Source: UBA668 sp041918155
GTDB taxonomy: Bacteria > Actinomycetota > Acidimicrobiia > Acidimicrobiales > Ilumatobacteraceae
Direction: 5' to 3'
Assembly: GCA_041918155.1 (NCBI GenBank)
Contig: JAYRWH010000081.1
Coordinates: 21,062 to 85,061 of the forward strand
Length of the DNA: 64,000 nucleotides
Shown: positions 31,949 through 40,907 of the stretch, one piece after another
How the letters are laid out: each line of letters starts with the position of its first letter
Position numbering within the stretch: position 1 is the stretch's first letter
Program-made: the position numbers and the translations under genes
The notes under the pieces: generated by a model
What the model was told of the DNA's origin: nothing
What the model saw: only the letters and a program-made list of their open reading frames with translations
Database searches by the model: none

Positions 31949-34936
31949 TCATCGGGTGCGTTCCAGCACCTTCAGGGTGGCGCAAGCGCGTAGGTAGACC
32001 TCGTCGTCATCGGTCCACGAGGCCGAGAACGCAGAGGCGTCGAGTATGGCCGCGACCTGGCCAGCCGCGGGACCATTGTCGGCGAACACCTCTGCCAACT
32101 CGGCGTTCGCCGCTCCCGGCGGCGCACCGCGATGCACGGCGGCGGCCGCGAAGCGATCCTGCACCAGCCCCCACCGGCCGCGGCAGCGGCGATACCACCA
32201 GCGGCGCACCAGCCGTACGGCGGCCATCAGCACGACGACGCCGGCCGCCACGACCATGACGAGTACTAGGTGGTCGCTGATGAGCGTGCCGAGCCCACGC
32301 AGCAGGTCGCCGCCGATCGAGGCCTGCGTGGACTCGCCCGAGAGGGGTACGCTCGCCGTCGGGTCGAACGCCACCCACCCGAGGTTCGGGAAGTTCACCT
32401 CGACCCAGGCGTGAGCATCACTGGCCCGGCTGATCCACACACCGCTGATCGGGTCGCGTTCGCTGGGCACGTATCCCGTCACCAGGCGTGCGGGGACGCC
32501 TTGTAGCCGCAACAGGATTGCGGTGGCCGAGGCGATCTGCTCACAGAACCCGAGCCGTGACACGAACAGGAAGTCGTCGACCGCGTCCGCGCCGTCGCGT
32601 GGCACCGGTGCGTTGAGGTCGTAGGTGACGTGCGCGGTCAGCCACGCCTCGATGGCGAGGATGAAGTCGTACGTCGTGGGCGCGCTCGCGGCGAGCTCGT
32701 CGGACAGGGCGCGGGTGCGGTCGGTGACGGTGTCCGGAACCTGCCGGTACAGGTCTGACGTCCAGTAGTCGGCCGCGTCGTCGATGAGGCGCAGCGCCTC
32801 CGGCGTGGCGCCGCTGCGTTGTGAGATGACCGTGTAGGCGCTGCCCGCGGTGAGCACGGCACCCGCGCGCAGCGCGCTGTCGGCACGCTGCCACAGCGGG
32901 GCATCGAGCAGTACCCGCGTGGGGCGGTAGGCGGCGAACACGAGGTTGGGGAGGTCGACCTGGGGGTAGAAGGTCTGGATCATCTCCTCGCCCTGGGCGT
33001 GGCGCATGTCGCCGACCGTGAGGGCGAGCTGATGGTCGGTACCGTCGGTGCGGAATCCGCTGCCGATCGCGGCTGCGTCGGCGACGTGCCACGAACGCCC
33101 GTCGAACGTCACGAACGTCTGGCCGCGCCAGTAATCGGGCTCGGGGGCGCGCACGCGGAGCACCACCGTGTCGCCGAGTTCGCCGCGCAGGCCGGTGTCG
33201 AGGGTGGCGCTGAAACCGGGGTACATCCCCCCGGTTGCGGTGCTGCCGCTGCGCGTGGGGCTGGCTCCGCCGAGCAGAGGCGACCCGTCGGGTGCGGCGA
33301 GTGAGCCGTCCTCGGCCGTCGTCCGCACGCTCTGCAGCCAGCTCGGCAGGGTGAGCTGGGCGGGCCCGCGTGGCACCGGCACGACGGCGAGCACACCGAT
33401 CACTGCGGCCGCGGCCACCACCGAGGCCGCTGTGGTGCGCGCCCAGCCGCGCCAGTTGGCCGACGTCGGCAGGCGCCGCGCCGCGACCGCGGCGTGGGGC
33501 AGCCGATCGGCACGCGTGATCGCTCTCGTCGCCACGGCGATCGCGAGCACGGCGGCGAGCAGCCACCCCTGCAGCGCGGCATCGACGCGGATACCCGCCG
33601 CGTAAGCGGCGAGGATCGCCGAGCACGCCAACGACACCCGGCCGCCGCGGCGGTCGATGCACTCGAAGCCCTGCACCGTCACCAGCGTCACGAGCATCTG
33701 CGGCAGCAGATAGCGCAGGGAGGCCATGACGCTGTTCACCGCCGAAAGGTCGACAAGCGCGACACCAACCGTCAGGCCGATCACCACGCCGGCGAGCTGG
33801 CGCACCGTTTTGGAGAGCGGCCGGCGCACGCTGGTGGCCACCGCTGCCGCGGCGATGCCGGCGATGACGAGCGCCATCTCGCCCGGGCCGTAGCCGAGCG
33901 GGTCGAGGGCCATGACGATGGTGGTCGAGGTGGCGAGCGCGGCGAGCCAGCGAGCCATCGGGCGCAGCGTCCTGTCCGGCTCGGGTGACACGAAGAGGGG
34001 CTGGCGCCACCACGCCAGCTGCCTCGGGGGCGGGTCGGTGGGGTCGAACGCGGCCGCCCAGCGCAGCACGGCCTCGGCGTCGGCCAGGGTCGTGGGCTCG
34101 TTGCCGTCCACCTGCACGGCGACGCGAGCGTGCGCGTTGAGGCCTTCCTCCAGCGTGTGCCGCGCCCGGGCTGCTTCGACGGCGGGGTGTGGTGTGCCGG
34201 TGCGGGCCTGCACCACCCACTGCTCGTCGTGCTCGCGGAGGCGTTGGCGCACGACGAACTCACCCGTGCGCATGGTGGACGGCCAGTGCACCCCGCTCAG
34301 CTCGTCGCCATCGCGCCACGAGCGCACCCCGTCGATCTCGTCGCGGCCTGGGTGCAGGTGGCGGGCGCGCTCGCCCTCGTCGGCGGAGGCGGTGCGCTCG
34401 AGCGGTGCATGGTCGCCGGCCGCGCGTGGCGCGATCGCGAGTTCGTCCATCGCCACGATGGCCGTGCGCCTCCACCACACCAGGCCCATGCGGCCCGCCG
34501 CGGAGAGTTCTACCGTCGCTTCGCGGTGCACGCCACGGTCGGGGGTGGTGCCGTCGAGCGCGACGTGGCCACCGTCGACCCAGCCTTGGGCGACGGTGTG
34601 CGCCACCCCGTGGGGCGCGGCGACGCGAAGGCGGGCGAACACCGGGCGCCGGGTGTCTGCCTGCACATGCCACACGAGGTCGTCGTCGACGCTGGCCAGG
34701 CCAGCGGTGGAAATCGCGGTGACGGTGGCGCGGCGCACCGCCCACCACCCGGTGAGCGCGGCCGACGCCCCAGCGACGAGCCCGATCGCGAGCAGGATCA
34801 CCACTGCCGTCGCGCCGGTGAGCAGTGCGATCATCCCTGCGGACAGCCACGCCACCGCGAGCGCGGGCGCGCCGTGGGCGACACCGGCGAGGCGGACCCG
34901 CGGCCCAATCGCCTTGTGCACCGTCGGCCGGGTCAC
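31949..34936 (-). CDS. DUF58-TgpA transglutaminase fusion membrane protein
   Basis: 995 residues. Two N-terminal helices (20-65) and a DUF58 domain whose core DGVRSWRDGDELSGVHWPS is at 202-220; then about five helices (333-470) and another near 505-520; an exported transglutaminase core with Cys798 (GFCEQIAS), His842 (AHAWVEV) and Asp858 (AFDPT), all intact; a last helix at 886-908 and a DUF4129-like cytosolic tail. DUF58 and TgpA are normally separate genes beside moxR. GTG start overlaps the moxR stop codon by 4 nt. Probably a peptidoglycan- or envelope-protein crosslinker or peptidase. Confidence 0.88.
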   Translation of the reverse strand: MTRPTVHKAIGPRVRLAGVAHGAPALAVAWLSAGMIALLTGATAVVILLAIGLVAGASAALTGWWAVRRATVTAISTAGLASVDDDLVWHVQADTRRPVFARLRVAAPHGVAHTVAQGWVDGGHVALDGTTPDRGVHREATVELSAAGRMGLVWWRRTAIVAMDELAIAPRAAGDHAPLERTASADEGERARHLHPGRDEIDGVRSWRDGDELSGVHWPSTMRTGEFVVRQRLREHDEQWVVQARTGTPHPAVEAARARHTLEEGLNAHARVAVQVDGNEPTTLADAEAVLRWAAAFDPTDPPPRQLAWWRQPLFVSPEPDRTLRPMARWLAALATSTTIVMALDPLGYGPGEMALVIAGIAAAAVATSVRRPLSKTVRQLAGVVIGLTVGVALVDLSAVNSVMASLRYLLPQMLVTLVTVQGFECIDRRGGRVSLACSAILAAYAAGIRVDAALQGWLLAAVLAIAVATRAITRADRLPHAAVAARRLPTSANWRGWARTTAASVVAAAAVIGVLAVVPVPRGPAQLTLPSWLQSVRTTAEDGSLAAPDGSPLLGGASPTRSGSTATGGMYPGFSATLDTGLRGELGDTVVLRVRAPEPDYWRGQTFVTFDGRSWHVADAAAIGSGFRTDGTDHQLALTVGDMRHAQGEEMIQTFYPQVDLPNLVFAAYRPTRVLLDAPLWQRADSALRAGAVLTAGSAYTVISQRSGATPEALRLIDDAADYWTSDLYRQVPDTVTDRTRALSDELAASAPTTYDFILAIEAWLTAHVTYDLNAPVPRDGADAVDDFLFVSRLGFCEQIASATAILLRLQGVPARLVTGYVPSERDPISGVWISRASDAHAWVEVNFPNLGWVAFDPTASVPLSGESTQASIGGDLLRGLGTLISDHLVLVMVVAAGVVVLMAAVRLVRRWWYRRCRGRWGLVQDRFAAAAVHRGAPPGAANAELAEVFADNGPAAGQVAAILDASAFSASWTDDDEVYLRACATLKVLERTR

Positions 34937-35889
34937 CGTCGCGGCGCCGGCACCTGGGCGAGGCATTCGTCCACCACCACGTCGGCGAGGATGCGGTCGC
35001 GGGTGTCGAGGACCAGCCGGTGGGCGAGCGTGCAACGCGCCGCACGGGCGATGTCGTGTGGGGCCACATGGTCGCGCCCGGCCATCAGCGCGAAGGCCCT
35101 CGCCATACCCACCATCGCCACGCCGGCGCGGGTGGATGCGCCGAGGCGTACCCGTGGGTGCTCGCGGGTGGCATGCAGGAGCGCCACCGCGTATGCGGCG
35201 ATGACATCAGCGACATGTACGTGGGCCACCGCGGCGCGCGCCGCGGCGAGTTCCGCAGGTGACGCGACATGGCCGACTCCGGCGAGGCGGCCGCGGCCGC
35301 GGCGGCCGGTGAGCACCTCGACCTCCTCCTCCGCACTGGCGCGGCCGAGGCTGATCGCCGCCGTGAAGCGGTCGGTGACGCCTTCGGCGAGCGGGTACGT
35401 GCCGGCCATCTCGACCGGGTTCTGGGTGGCCATGACCACGAACGGGCTCGGCACCGGGTGGGCCTGCCCATCGACGGTGACTTTGCCCTCTTCCATCACC
35501 TCGAGCAGGGCCGACTGGGTGCGCGGGTTGGCCCGGTTCAGCTCGTCGAACAGCACCACATGGGCGAACACCGGGCCGGGGCGGAAGTGCAGCCCGAAGC
35601 CGTCCGCCGCCGGCGCGAGCGTGCCCACCACGTCGGCGGGCAGAAGGTCCGCAGAGCCCTGCACCCGCGAGAAGGTGCCCCCTACCGCGGCGGCCATGCT
35701 CTGCGCGAGCAGGGTCTTGCCTACGCCGGGGATGTCCTCGATGAGCAGGTGTCCCCCGGCGAGCACACAGGCGGTCGCGACCTCGATCTGTTCGTGGCGG
35801 CCGGCCATCACCGACGCGACCGCACCGCTCAGCGAGTGGGCCAGCGAAGTGGCAAGGGGGGTGGGGGCGGGAGCGGTCACAGGCGTCAT
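34933..35889 (-). CDS. MoxR-family AAA+ ATPase
   Basis: 318 residues. Walker A IPGVGKT (53-59), Walker B VVLFDELNRA, sensor ATQNP, and the C-terminal lid MVGMARAFALMAGRDHVAPHDI. MoxR proteins act as chaperones that assemble or activate partners carrying VWA or DUF58 domains. Here the DUF58-transglutaminase gene overlaps it by 4 nt and is the likely client. Confidence 0.93.
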   Translation of the reverse strand: MTPVTAPAPTPLATSLAHSLSGAVASVMAGRHEQIEVATACVLAGGHLLIEDIPGVGKTLLAQSMAAAVGGTFSRVQGSADLLPADVVGTLAPAADGFGLHFRPGPVFAHVVLFDELNRANPRTQSALLEVMEEGKVTVDGQAHPVPSPFVVMATQNPVEMAGTYPLAEGVTDRFTAAISLGRASAEEEVEVLTGRRGRGRLAGVGHVASPAELAAARAAVAHVHVADVIAAYAVALLHATREHPRVRLGASTRAGVAMVGMARAFALMAGRDHVAPHDIARAARCTLAHRLVLDTRDRILADVVVDECLAQVPAPRR

Positions 35890-35900
35890 GTCAGTGGATC

Positions 35901-35944
35901 ATCGGCAGCGCCGGGCCGTCGCTCAAGCCCGGCCGGCAGCCGAT
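35901..35944 (-). terminator. Stem-loop after the PNPOx gene
   Basis: Outer arms ATCGGC/GCCGAT, inner arms GCCGGGC/GCCCGGC around a 10-nt loop, beginning at the PNPOx stop codon. No T-run follows, so termination efficiency is uncertain. Confidence 0.5.
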
Positions 35945-36330
35945 CAACCCATTGTGCGTTGCTTGATCGGCTCGATGCGGTAGATCAGGCGGACGTCGGT
36001 AGGCCCCATCGCATATGGGCCACCGATGTATTTGCCGGCCAACTTGTTGATGTGGTCGGCGGCGGGCTGGCCGGCGGTGACGCTGATGACCCGGCCACGT
36101 ACCTCGGCGTAGTGGTAGGGGTTGGCGGCATCCCAGATGGCGATGGTGACCCGCGGGTCGTGATCCATCGCCGTGGCCTTGGCCCGCCCGATCTGGGTGT
36201 TGATGAGGATGCATTCGTCGTCGGCGTCGACCCACATGACGTGGGTCATCGGGTGGCCGGACTTGGGGATGACGGTGAGGGCGGCGAAGTTCTTGGCCTG
36301 TGCCATATCGCGGATCGCGGGATCGAGCAT
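35944..36330 (-). CDS. PNPOx-like flavin/F420-binding protein
   Basis: 128 residues, split beta-barrel. THVMWVDADDECILINTQIGRAKATAMDHDPRVTI in segments is the flavin/F420 phosphate-binding run; the C-terminal RLIYRIEPIKQR is typical. Members in actinobacteria use F420 or FMN for reductions or bind heme. Cofactor cannot be decided from sequence alone. Leaderless start, divergent from the UspA gene. Confidence 0.85.
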   Translation of the reverse strand: MLDPAIRDMAQAKNFAALTVIPKSGHPMTHVMWVDADDECILINTQIGRAKATAMDHDPRVTIAIWDAANPYHYAEVRGRVISVTAGQPAADHINKLAGKYIGGPYAMGPTDVRLIYRIEPIKQRTMG

Positions 36331-36336
36331 GGGGGA

Positions 36337-36342
36337 ATGCTA
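36337..36342 (-). promoter_or_regulatory. -10 box TAGCAT of the PNPOx gene, leaderless
   Basis: TAGCAT with a 6-nt spacer to the ATG. Confidence 0.5.
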
Positions 36343-36400
36343 CTTCGGCGACGCTGTCGAACTCCCGCAAGTCCCCGTCGAGAGCGCGTCGCTGGTGGGG

Positions 36401-36406
36401 TAGTTT
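36401..36406 (+). promoter_or_regulatory. -10 box TAGTTT of the UspA gene, leaderless
   Basis: TAGTTT with a 7-nt spacer to GTG. Confidence 0.55.
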
Positions 36407-36413
36407 GCCGGGC

Positions 36414-36842
36414 GTGGGGAAGGCGTTCAGCAGCATCGTCGTCGGCGTGTCCGACGCGGAGACGTCGCTGACTGCGGCGCGCACCGCGGTCGCTCTCGCC
36501 GAGGCCACCGGTGCCACGGTGCACTTCGTCACGGCCGTCCCCGGCGGCGAACGGCAGGTGGTCGAGGTCGGCTCCGACCGCTTCGTGGTCGACTCGGTGG
36601 AGAACGCACGGGCGGCGATCGAACGCTTCGCCAGAGCACTCGCTACGTCGGCGCAGTGGACGGTGCAGGCGGTGGAGGCCAGCCCGGCCAAGGCCCTCAT
36701 CGAGGTCGCCGAGCTCTATGCCGCCGACCTGATCGTGGTGGGCAATGTGCGCATGCAGGGCCTCGGGCGCGTGCTCGGCAGCGTGGGCAACGAGGTGGCC
36801 CACAACGCGCCGTGCAGCGTCCTCATCGTCAAGACCGTCTAG
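36414..36842 (+). CDS. Universal stress protein, UspA family
   Basis: 142 residues, one Usp domain. Opens with SSIVVGVSDAETSLTAARTA and ends with GNVRMQGLGRVLGSVGNEVAH followed by CSVLIVK; the GxxG-x9-G(S/T) ATP-binding signature is present, so it should belong to the ATP-binding class. GTG start set by the leaderless promoter. Ends 4 nt into the convergent glgA gene. Confidence 0.9.
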   Translation: MGKAFSSIVVGVSDAETSLTAARTAVALAEATGATVHFVTAVPGGERQVVEVGSDRFVVDSVENARAAIERFARALATSAQWTVQAVEASPAKALIEVAELYAADLIVVGNVRMQGLGRVLGSVGNEVAHNAPCSVLIVKTV

Positions 36843-38329
36843 CGGGCGGGTGCGGGGCGCTTGGCGTCCACCAGGCGGCGGTAGAGGTCGAGGTAGCTGA
36901 TCGCCGCGATCCCCCAGCCGACGTCGCGGGTCATCGCCCGCTTCTGGACGCGCTGCCATGCGAGCTTGTCGGCGAACAGGTCGCATGCGCGATCGAGTGC
37001 CACGCCGAGCTGCACCGCGTCGACCGGGCTGAACTGGAACCCGGTGGCCACGCCGTCGCGTAGCGCCGCCTCGTTGGCGTCGATGACCGTGTCGGCCAGG
37101 CCGCCGACGCGGGCCACCACGGGCAGGGTGCCGTAGCGCAGTCCGTAGAGCTGGGTGAGCCCGCACGGCTCGAACCGCGACGGCACGATGATCGCGTCCG
37201 CGCCGGCCTGCATGCGGTGCGAGAGTGGTTCGTCGAAGCCGATCACCATGCTCACCTGGCCGTGGTAGCGCTCGGCTTCACGTCGAAACGCGTCCTGCAG
37301 CTCGCGGTCGCCCGTGCCGAGCACAGCCAACTGCGCGCCGCGGGCGTACAGCACATGCATCGCGTCGAGCAGCAGGTCGAGCCCCTTCTGGGTGGTGAGC
37401 CGGCTGACCACGCAGAAGAGGGGCACATCCACCCGCACGTGCAAGCCCATCTCCAGTTGCAGAGCGGCCTTGTTGGGGGCCTTCGCCTCGAGGCGGCGGG
37501 CCGAGTACGGCGACGACACGAGGGGATCGGTGCCCGGGTTCCACACCGTGTCGTCGATGCCGTTGACGATGCCGCTCAGCTCGTGGGCGCGCAAGCGCAG
37601 CAGGCCGTCGAAGCCCATGCCGTGCTCGGGCGTGAGGATCTCGCGGGCGTAGGTGGGGCTGACCGTGCTGAGGTGATCGCACCACTGGACGCCGGCCTTG
37701 AGGAAGCTGATGTTGCCCCAGTACTCCATGCCGTCATGGCCGAGCGCGGGCGCGGGCAGGTGCAACGGCTTGGACACCGCGTGCGGGAAGACTCCTTGGA
37801 ACGCGAGGTTGTGGATCGTCAACAGGGTGGCCGGCAGCACCGGCTTGGGGGTGCGCTTGCCCGGGTTGCTCGCGGCATGGAGGTAGGCCGCGGTAAGGGC
37901 CGCCTGCCAGTCGTGCAGGTGCACGAGATCGGGCTTCCATGGGCCGAGCTTGCCGAGTGCGGTCTGGGCGCCGGCCCACGCGAGCGCGGCGAAGCGCAGG
38001 TGATTGTCGGGCCAATCCTTGCCGTCCGGCCCGAGGTACGGGCCACCCCCCTTGCGGGCGAACAGATGGGGCGCCTCGACGAGCAGCACGGACAGGCCTT
38101 CGGAGGTAGTGCCGGCGAGGAGTGCACCCTCGCCGCCGAACAGGTCGGGCAATGCCGCGACCTTGCGCGCCCCGATGAGCTGCTCGCGCACGCCGGGGTA
38201 GGCGGGCAGCAGGACGCGCGATTCCACGTCCATCGACGCGAGCGCCAACGGCAGCGCCCCGGCAACATCCGCGAGCCCGCCGGTCTTGATGAGCGGGTAG
38301 CACTCGGGGGTGACGAACAGGGCCTTCAC
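36839..38329 (-). CDS. glgA: Glycogen synthase (ADP-glucose, GT5)
   Basis: Adds glucose from ADP-glucose to a growing alpha-1,4 glucan. 496 residues. KTGGLADVAGALP (15-27) binds ADP-glucose; the C-terminal Rossmann domain has the SRFEPCGLTQLYGLRYG run with the catalytic Glu, and VGGLADTV. Length matches bacterial GlgA (about 480). Divergent from glgC, 57 nt apart, so both steps of glycogen synthesis are expressed from one intergenic region. GTG start from the leaderless promoter. Confidence 0.95.
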   Translation of the reverse strand: MKALFVTPECYPLIKTGGLADVAGALPLALASMDVESRVLLPAYPGVREQLIGARKVAALPDLFGGEGALLAGTTSEGLSVLLVEAPHLFARKGGGPYLGPDGKDWPDNHLRFAALAWAGAQTALGKLGPWKPDLVHLHDWQAALTAAYLHAASNPGKRTPKPVLPATLLTIHNLAFQGVFPHAVSKPLHLPAPALGHDGMEYWGNISFLKAGVQWCDHLSTVSPTYAREILTPEHGMGFDGLLRLRAHELSGIVNGIDDTVWNPGTDPLVSSPYSARRLEAKAPNKAALQLEMGLHVRVDVPLFCVVSRLTTQKGLDLLLDAMHVLYARGAQLAVLGTGDRELQDAFRREAERYHGQVSMVIGFDEPLSHRMQAGADAIIVPSRFEPCGLTQLYGLRYGTLPVVARVGGLADTVIDANEAALRDGVATGFQFSPVDAVQLGVALDRACDLFADKLAWQRVQKRAMTRDVGWGIAAISYLDLYRRLVDAKRPAPAR

Positions 38330-38337
38330 ATGAATTG

Positions 38338-38343
38338 ACGGTA
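38338..38343 (-). promoter_or_regulatory. -10 box TACCGT of glgA, leaderless
   Basis: TACCGT with an 8-nt spacer to GTG. Confidence 0.5.
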
Positions 38344-38374
38344 ACGCGTACGGGCCGCGACTGTGGCGCTGCGG

Positions 38375-38380
38375 TACATT
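38375..38380 (+). promoter_or_regulatory. -10 box TACATT of glgC, leaderless
   Basis: TACATT with a 6-nt spacer to ATG. Confidence 0.6.
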
Positions 38381-38386
38381 CGGCAC

Positions 38387-39610
38387 ATGGCCGATCCCAA
38401 GGTGCTCGTCATCGTCCTCGCGGGTGGCGAAGGCAAGCGGATGATTCCCCTGACGCAAGACCGGGCCAAGCCCGCAGTGCCGTTCGGGGGCAGCTACCGC
38501 ATCATCGACTTCGCGCTCTCCAACTTCGCCAACGCGCGCTACTTGAAGATCGTCGTGCTCACCCAGTACAAGAGCCACAGCCTCGACCGCCACATCAGCC
38601 AGACATGGCGTTTCAGCGGCTTGCTCGGCAACTATGTGACGCCGGTGCCCGCGCAGATGCGCCGCGGCCCGCACTGGTTCGCCGGCTCGGCCGATGCGAT
38701 CTACCAGAACCTCAACCTGATCACCGACGAGAACCCCGATGTGGTGTGCGTGTTCGGCGCCGACCACATCTACCGCATGGATCCGCGCCAGATGGTCGAG
38801 CAGCACATCGCCTCCGGTGCCGGTGTCACGGTCGCCGCGATCCCCGTCGGTTACGAGGAGGCCAAGTCCTTCGGCGTGATCGAGGCCGGCGACGCCGGCA
38901 AGATCGTCGCCTTCCACGAGAAGTCGCCCACCCCGCCCACCATGCCCGGCGATGCCACCCGCTGCCTCGCGAGCATGGGCAACTACGTGTTCGACACCAA
39001 GACGTTGATCGACATCGTCTCGCCCACGGGTGAAGACGACCAGCACACCGACATCGGTGGCCACATCATCCCTGCGCTCACCGCCCAGGGCGTGGCCCAC
39101 TGGTACGACTTCTCCACGAACGACGTGCCAGGGCAGGACGACCGCGAGAAGGGCTACTGGCGCGACGTAGGCACACTCGACTCGTATTACGACGCGAACA
39201 TGGACTTGCTGTCGCCGGTACCGGTGTTCAACCTGTACAACGACGACTGGCCGGTGTTCACCGCCAATGAGTCGCTACCTCCGGCCAAGATCTCGCGCGG
39301 CGCGGGCGGCGAGCCGTCGTACGTGGACGGCAGCTTGCTGTGCGCCGGCTCGATCGTGTCCGGCGCCCACGTCGAGCGCTCGATCGCCTCTCCCGGCGTG
39401 CGCGTGCACCACGATGCCCACGTCACCGACAGCATCCTGTTCCCCGGCGTGCGTGTCGGCGAGGGCTCTCGGCTGAACCGCTGCATCATCGACAAGAACG
39501 TGCAGGTGCCCCCGGGCACCCGCATCGGTTTCGACCGCGAGGCCGACGCGGCCCGGTACACGATCAGCGACCACGGCATCGTCGTGGTGGAAAAGGGCTA
39601 CGAGTTCTAG
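38387..39610 (+). CDS. glgC: Glucose-1-phosphate adenylyltransferase
   Basis: Makes ADP-glucose from glucose-1-phosphate and ATP. 407 residues. GGEGKRMIPLTQDRAKPAVPFGG in two parts (13-35) is the catalytic loop; GADHIYRMD binds the metal; FHEKSP is the sugar-phosphate binding Lys motif; the C-terminal third is a left-handed beta-helix (SYVDGSLLCAGSIVSGAHVE onward). Allosteric by family. Confidence 0.95.
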   Translation: MADPKVLVIVLAGGEGKRMIPLTQDRAKPAVPFGGSYRIIDFALSNFANARYLKIVVLTQYKSHSLDRHISQTWRFSGLLGNYVTPVPAQMRRGPHWFAGSADAIYQNLNLITDENPDVVCVFGADHIYRMDPRQMVEQHIASGAGVTVAAIPVGYEEAKSFGVIEAGDAGKIVAFHEKSPTPPTMPGDATRCLASMGNYVFDTKTLIDIVSPTGEDDQHTDIGGHIIPALTAQGVAHWYDFSTNDVPGQDDREKGYWRDVGTLDSYYDANMDLLSPVPVFNLYNDDWPVFTANESLPPAKISRGAGGEPSYVDGSLLCAGSIVSGAHVERSIASPGVRVHHDAHVTDSILFPGVRVGEGSRLNRCIIDKNVQVPPGTRIGFDREADAARYTISDHGIVVVEKGYEF

Positions 39611-39637
39611 CCTCTTTACGCGGTCGTCTCCGCCACC

Positions 39638-39643
39638 TACGGT
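39638..39643 (+). promoter_or_regulatory. -10 box TACGGT of the cytidylate-kinase-like gene, leaderless
   Basis: TACGGT with a 7-nt spacer to ATG. Confidence 0.55.
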
Positions 39644-39650
39644 GTCCGCC

Positions 39651-40280
39651 ATGACTTCCCGAACCATCTGCATCGCCCGGGTCAAGGGCAGCGGCGGCGA
39701 GCCGATAGGTCGTCTGGTGGCCGACGCGCTCGGCTACCAACTGGTCGACGAGGAGATCATCCAGCGGGCCGCCGAGTCAGAGGGTGTGTCCGTCGATGAA
39801 CTGACGGAAGTAGAGCAACGCAGTTCGGTGATCAGCCGGCTGATGAAGTTGATGGCCTTCTCCTCGGGTGTCCCTGATGCCACGGGTATCTACTTGCCGC
39901 TGGCGGATCTGCCGACGCACGACCCGAAGTCGCTGCGCGGCCTCATCCAGAAGTCGATCCACGAGACGGCCGATCGTGGCAACGTCGTGATCGTGTCGCA
40001 CGCCGCCTCGTTCGCACTGGCCGGTCGCGACGACACGCTGCGCATCCTGGTGACGGCGCCGACGGCGATCCGCGAGGCGCGGGTCGCGGCCGGCGAATCG
40101 CTCGACGAGAAGCACGCGGCGAAGGCGGTGGCCGACGACGACGCCGGCCGCGAGAGCTACCTGAAGAAGTTCTACGGCGTGGAGCACGAGCAGCCGTCGC
40201 ACTACGACCTCGTGCTCAACGGCGGCACCTTGTCGGCCGACGCGATCGCGGCACTCGTGGTCGCTGCCGCCAACAGCTGA
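39651..40280 (+). CDS. Cytidylate-kinase-like P-loop protein
   Basis: 209 residues. Opens TICIARVKGSGGEPIGRLVADALGY in parts, the Cytidylate_kin2 variant of the P-loop, then LVDEEIIQRAAE, GNVVIVSHAASFAL and LRILVTAPTAIREARV. True CMP kinase is a separate family, so the substrate is unknown. Not in an operon: its own promoter starts after glgC, and a strong stem-loop follows it. Confidence 0.82.
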   Translation: MTSRTICIARVKGSGGEPIGRLVADALGYQLVDEEIIQRAAESEGVSVDELTEVEQRSSVISRLMKLMAFSSGVPDATGIYLPLADLPTHDPKSLRGLIQKSIHETADRGNVVIVSHAASFALAGRDDTLRILVTAPTAIREARVAAGESLDEKHAAKAVADDDAGRESYLKKFYGVEHEQPSHYDLVLNGGTLSADAIAALVVAAANS

Positions 40281-40284
40281 CAAG

Positions 40285-40323
40285 TCGGCGCTCAGGCGGG
40301 CTGGTGGCCCGGCTGAACGCCGA
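40285..40323. terminator. Bidirectional stem-loop between convergent genes
   Basis: Outer arms TCGGCGCTCAG and CTGAACGCCGA (one mismatch), inner stem CGGGC/GCCCG with loop TGGTG. It sits between two convergent stop codons; no T-run on either side. Confidence 0.6.
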
Positions 40324-40326
40324 AGC

Positions 40327-40845
40327 TCACTCGGTTGCGGTGGTGTCGATGACCTGGCCGAGTTCGCCACGGAAATCGGGCGGCAGCGGGGTCTCTTCGT
40401 GATCGAGCGTGGTGGCGACGCGCTGGGCGAGGTTGTGGTCGTTCATGATCGCCCGCGCCACGGTAGGGCCGACGCGGCCGCCGAGGGGCATCTGGCCCGA
40501 CGCCACCGCAGCGATCAGCGCGCTCGACACGTGCGCCGCGACCGGCTGCACCTTGCCCCAATCAACCTCGCCGGCCATCGCCCGCATCTTCTGCGCGGCC
40601 TCGGTGGTGCGCTCGGCGGTGGCGGCGCGCACGGCGGCCCAGTCCACAGCACGCAGCGCAGAGGTGATCGTGCGCGCATCAGCGCCATCAGCGCCATCAG
40701 CATCCGCCGCCGAGGCGCTCGCCTTGCCGGCCTCGTACTCGGCCTTCAGCGTGCGCGCGAACTCCTTGGCGCGGTCCTTCGACGTGAACGGCTTCACCGC
40801 CTCCGTCAAGCGGGCCGCCACCTTGCCGAGCGATCGCACAACCAT
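40327..40845 (-). CDS. Unknown helical protein
   Basis: 172 residues, rich in Ala and charged residues, no signal peptide or membrane segment. An N-terminal basic helix (KPFTSKDRAKEFARTLKAEYE), an acidic Ala/Asp/Gly low-complexity stretch near 45-56 encoded by short imperfect repeats, and a C-terminal domain with VDWGKVQPVAAHVSSALIAAVA. I do not recognise it. Leaderless start; divergent from the acyl-CoA dehydrogenase gene. Confidence 0.6.
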   Translation of the reverse strand: MVVRSLGKVAARLTEAVKPFTSKDRAKEFARTLKAEYEAGKASASAADADGADGADARTITSALRAVDWAAVRAATAERTTEAAQKMRAMAGEVDWGKVQPVAAHVSSALIAAVASGQMPLGGRVGPTVARAIMNDHNLAQRVATTLDHEETPLPPDFRGELGQVIDTTATE

Positions 40846-40853
40846 CGACGGTC

Positions 40854-40859
40854 ACGATA
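40854..40859 (-). promoter_or_regulatory. -10 box TATCGT of the unknown helical-protein gene, leaderless
   Basis: TATCGT with an 8-nt spacer to ATG. Confidence 0.45.
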
Positions 40860-40907
40860 GTGCTCCACCTCGTCGCCACGGCCGCCGGCGCGGGATGCTG
40901 TGCACCC

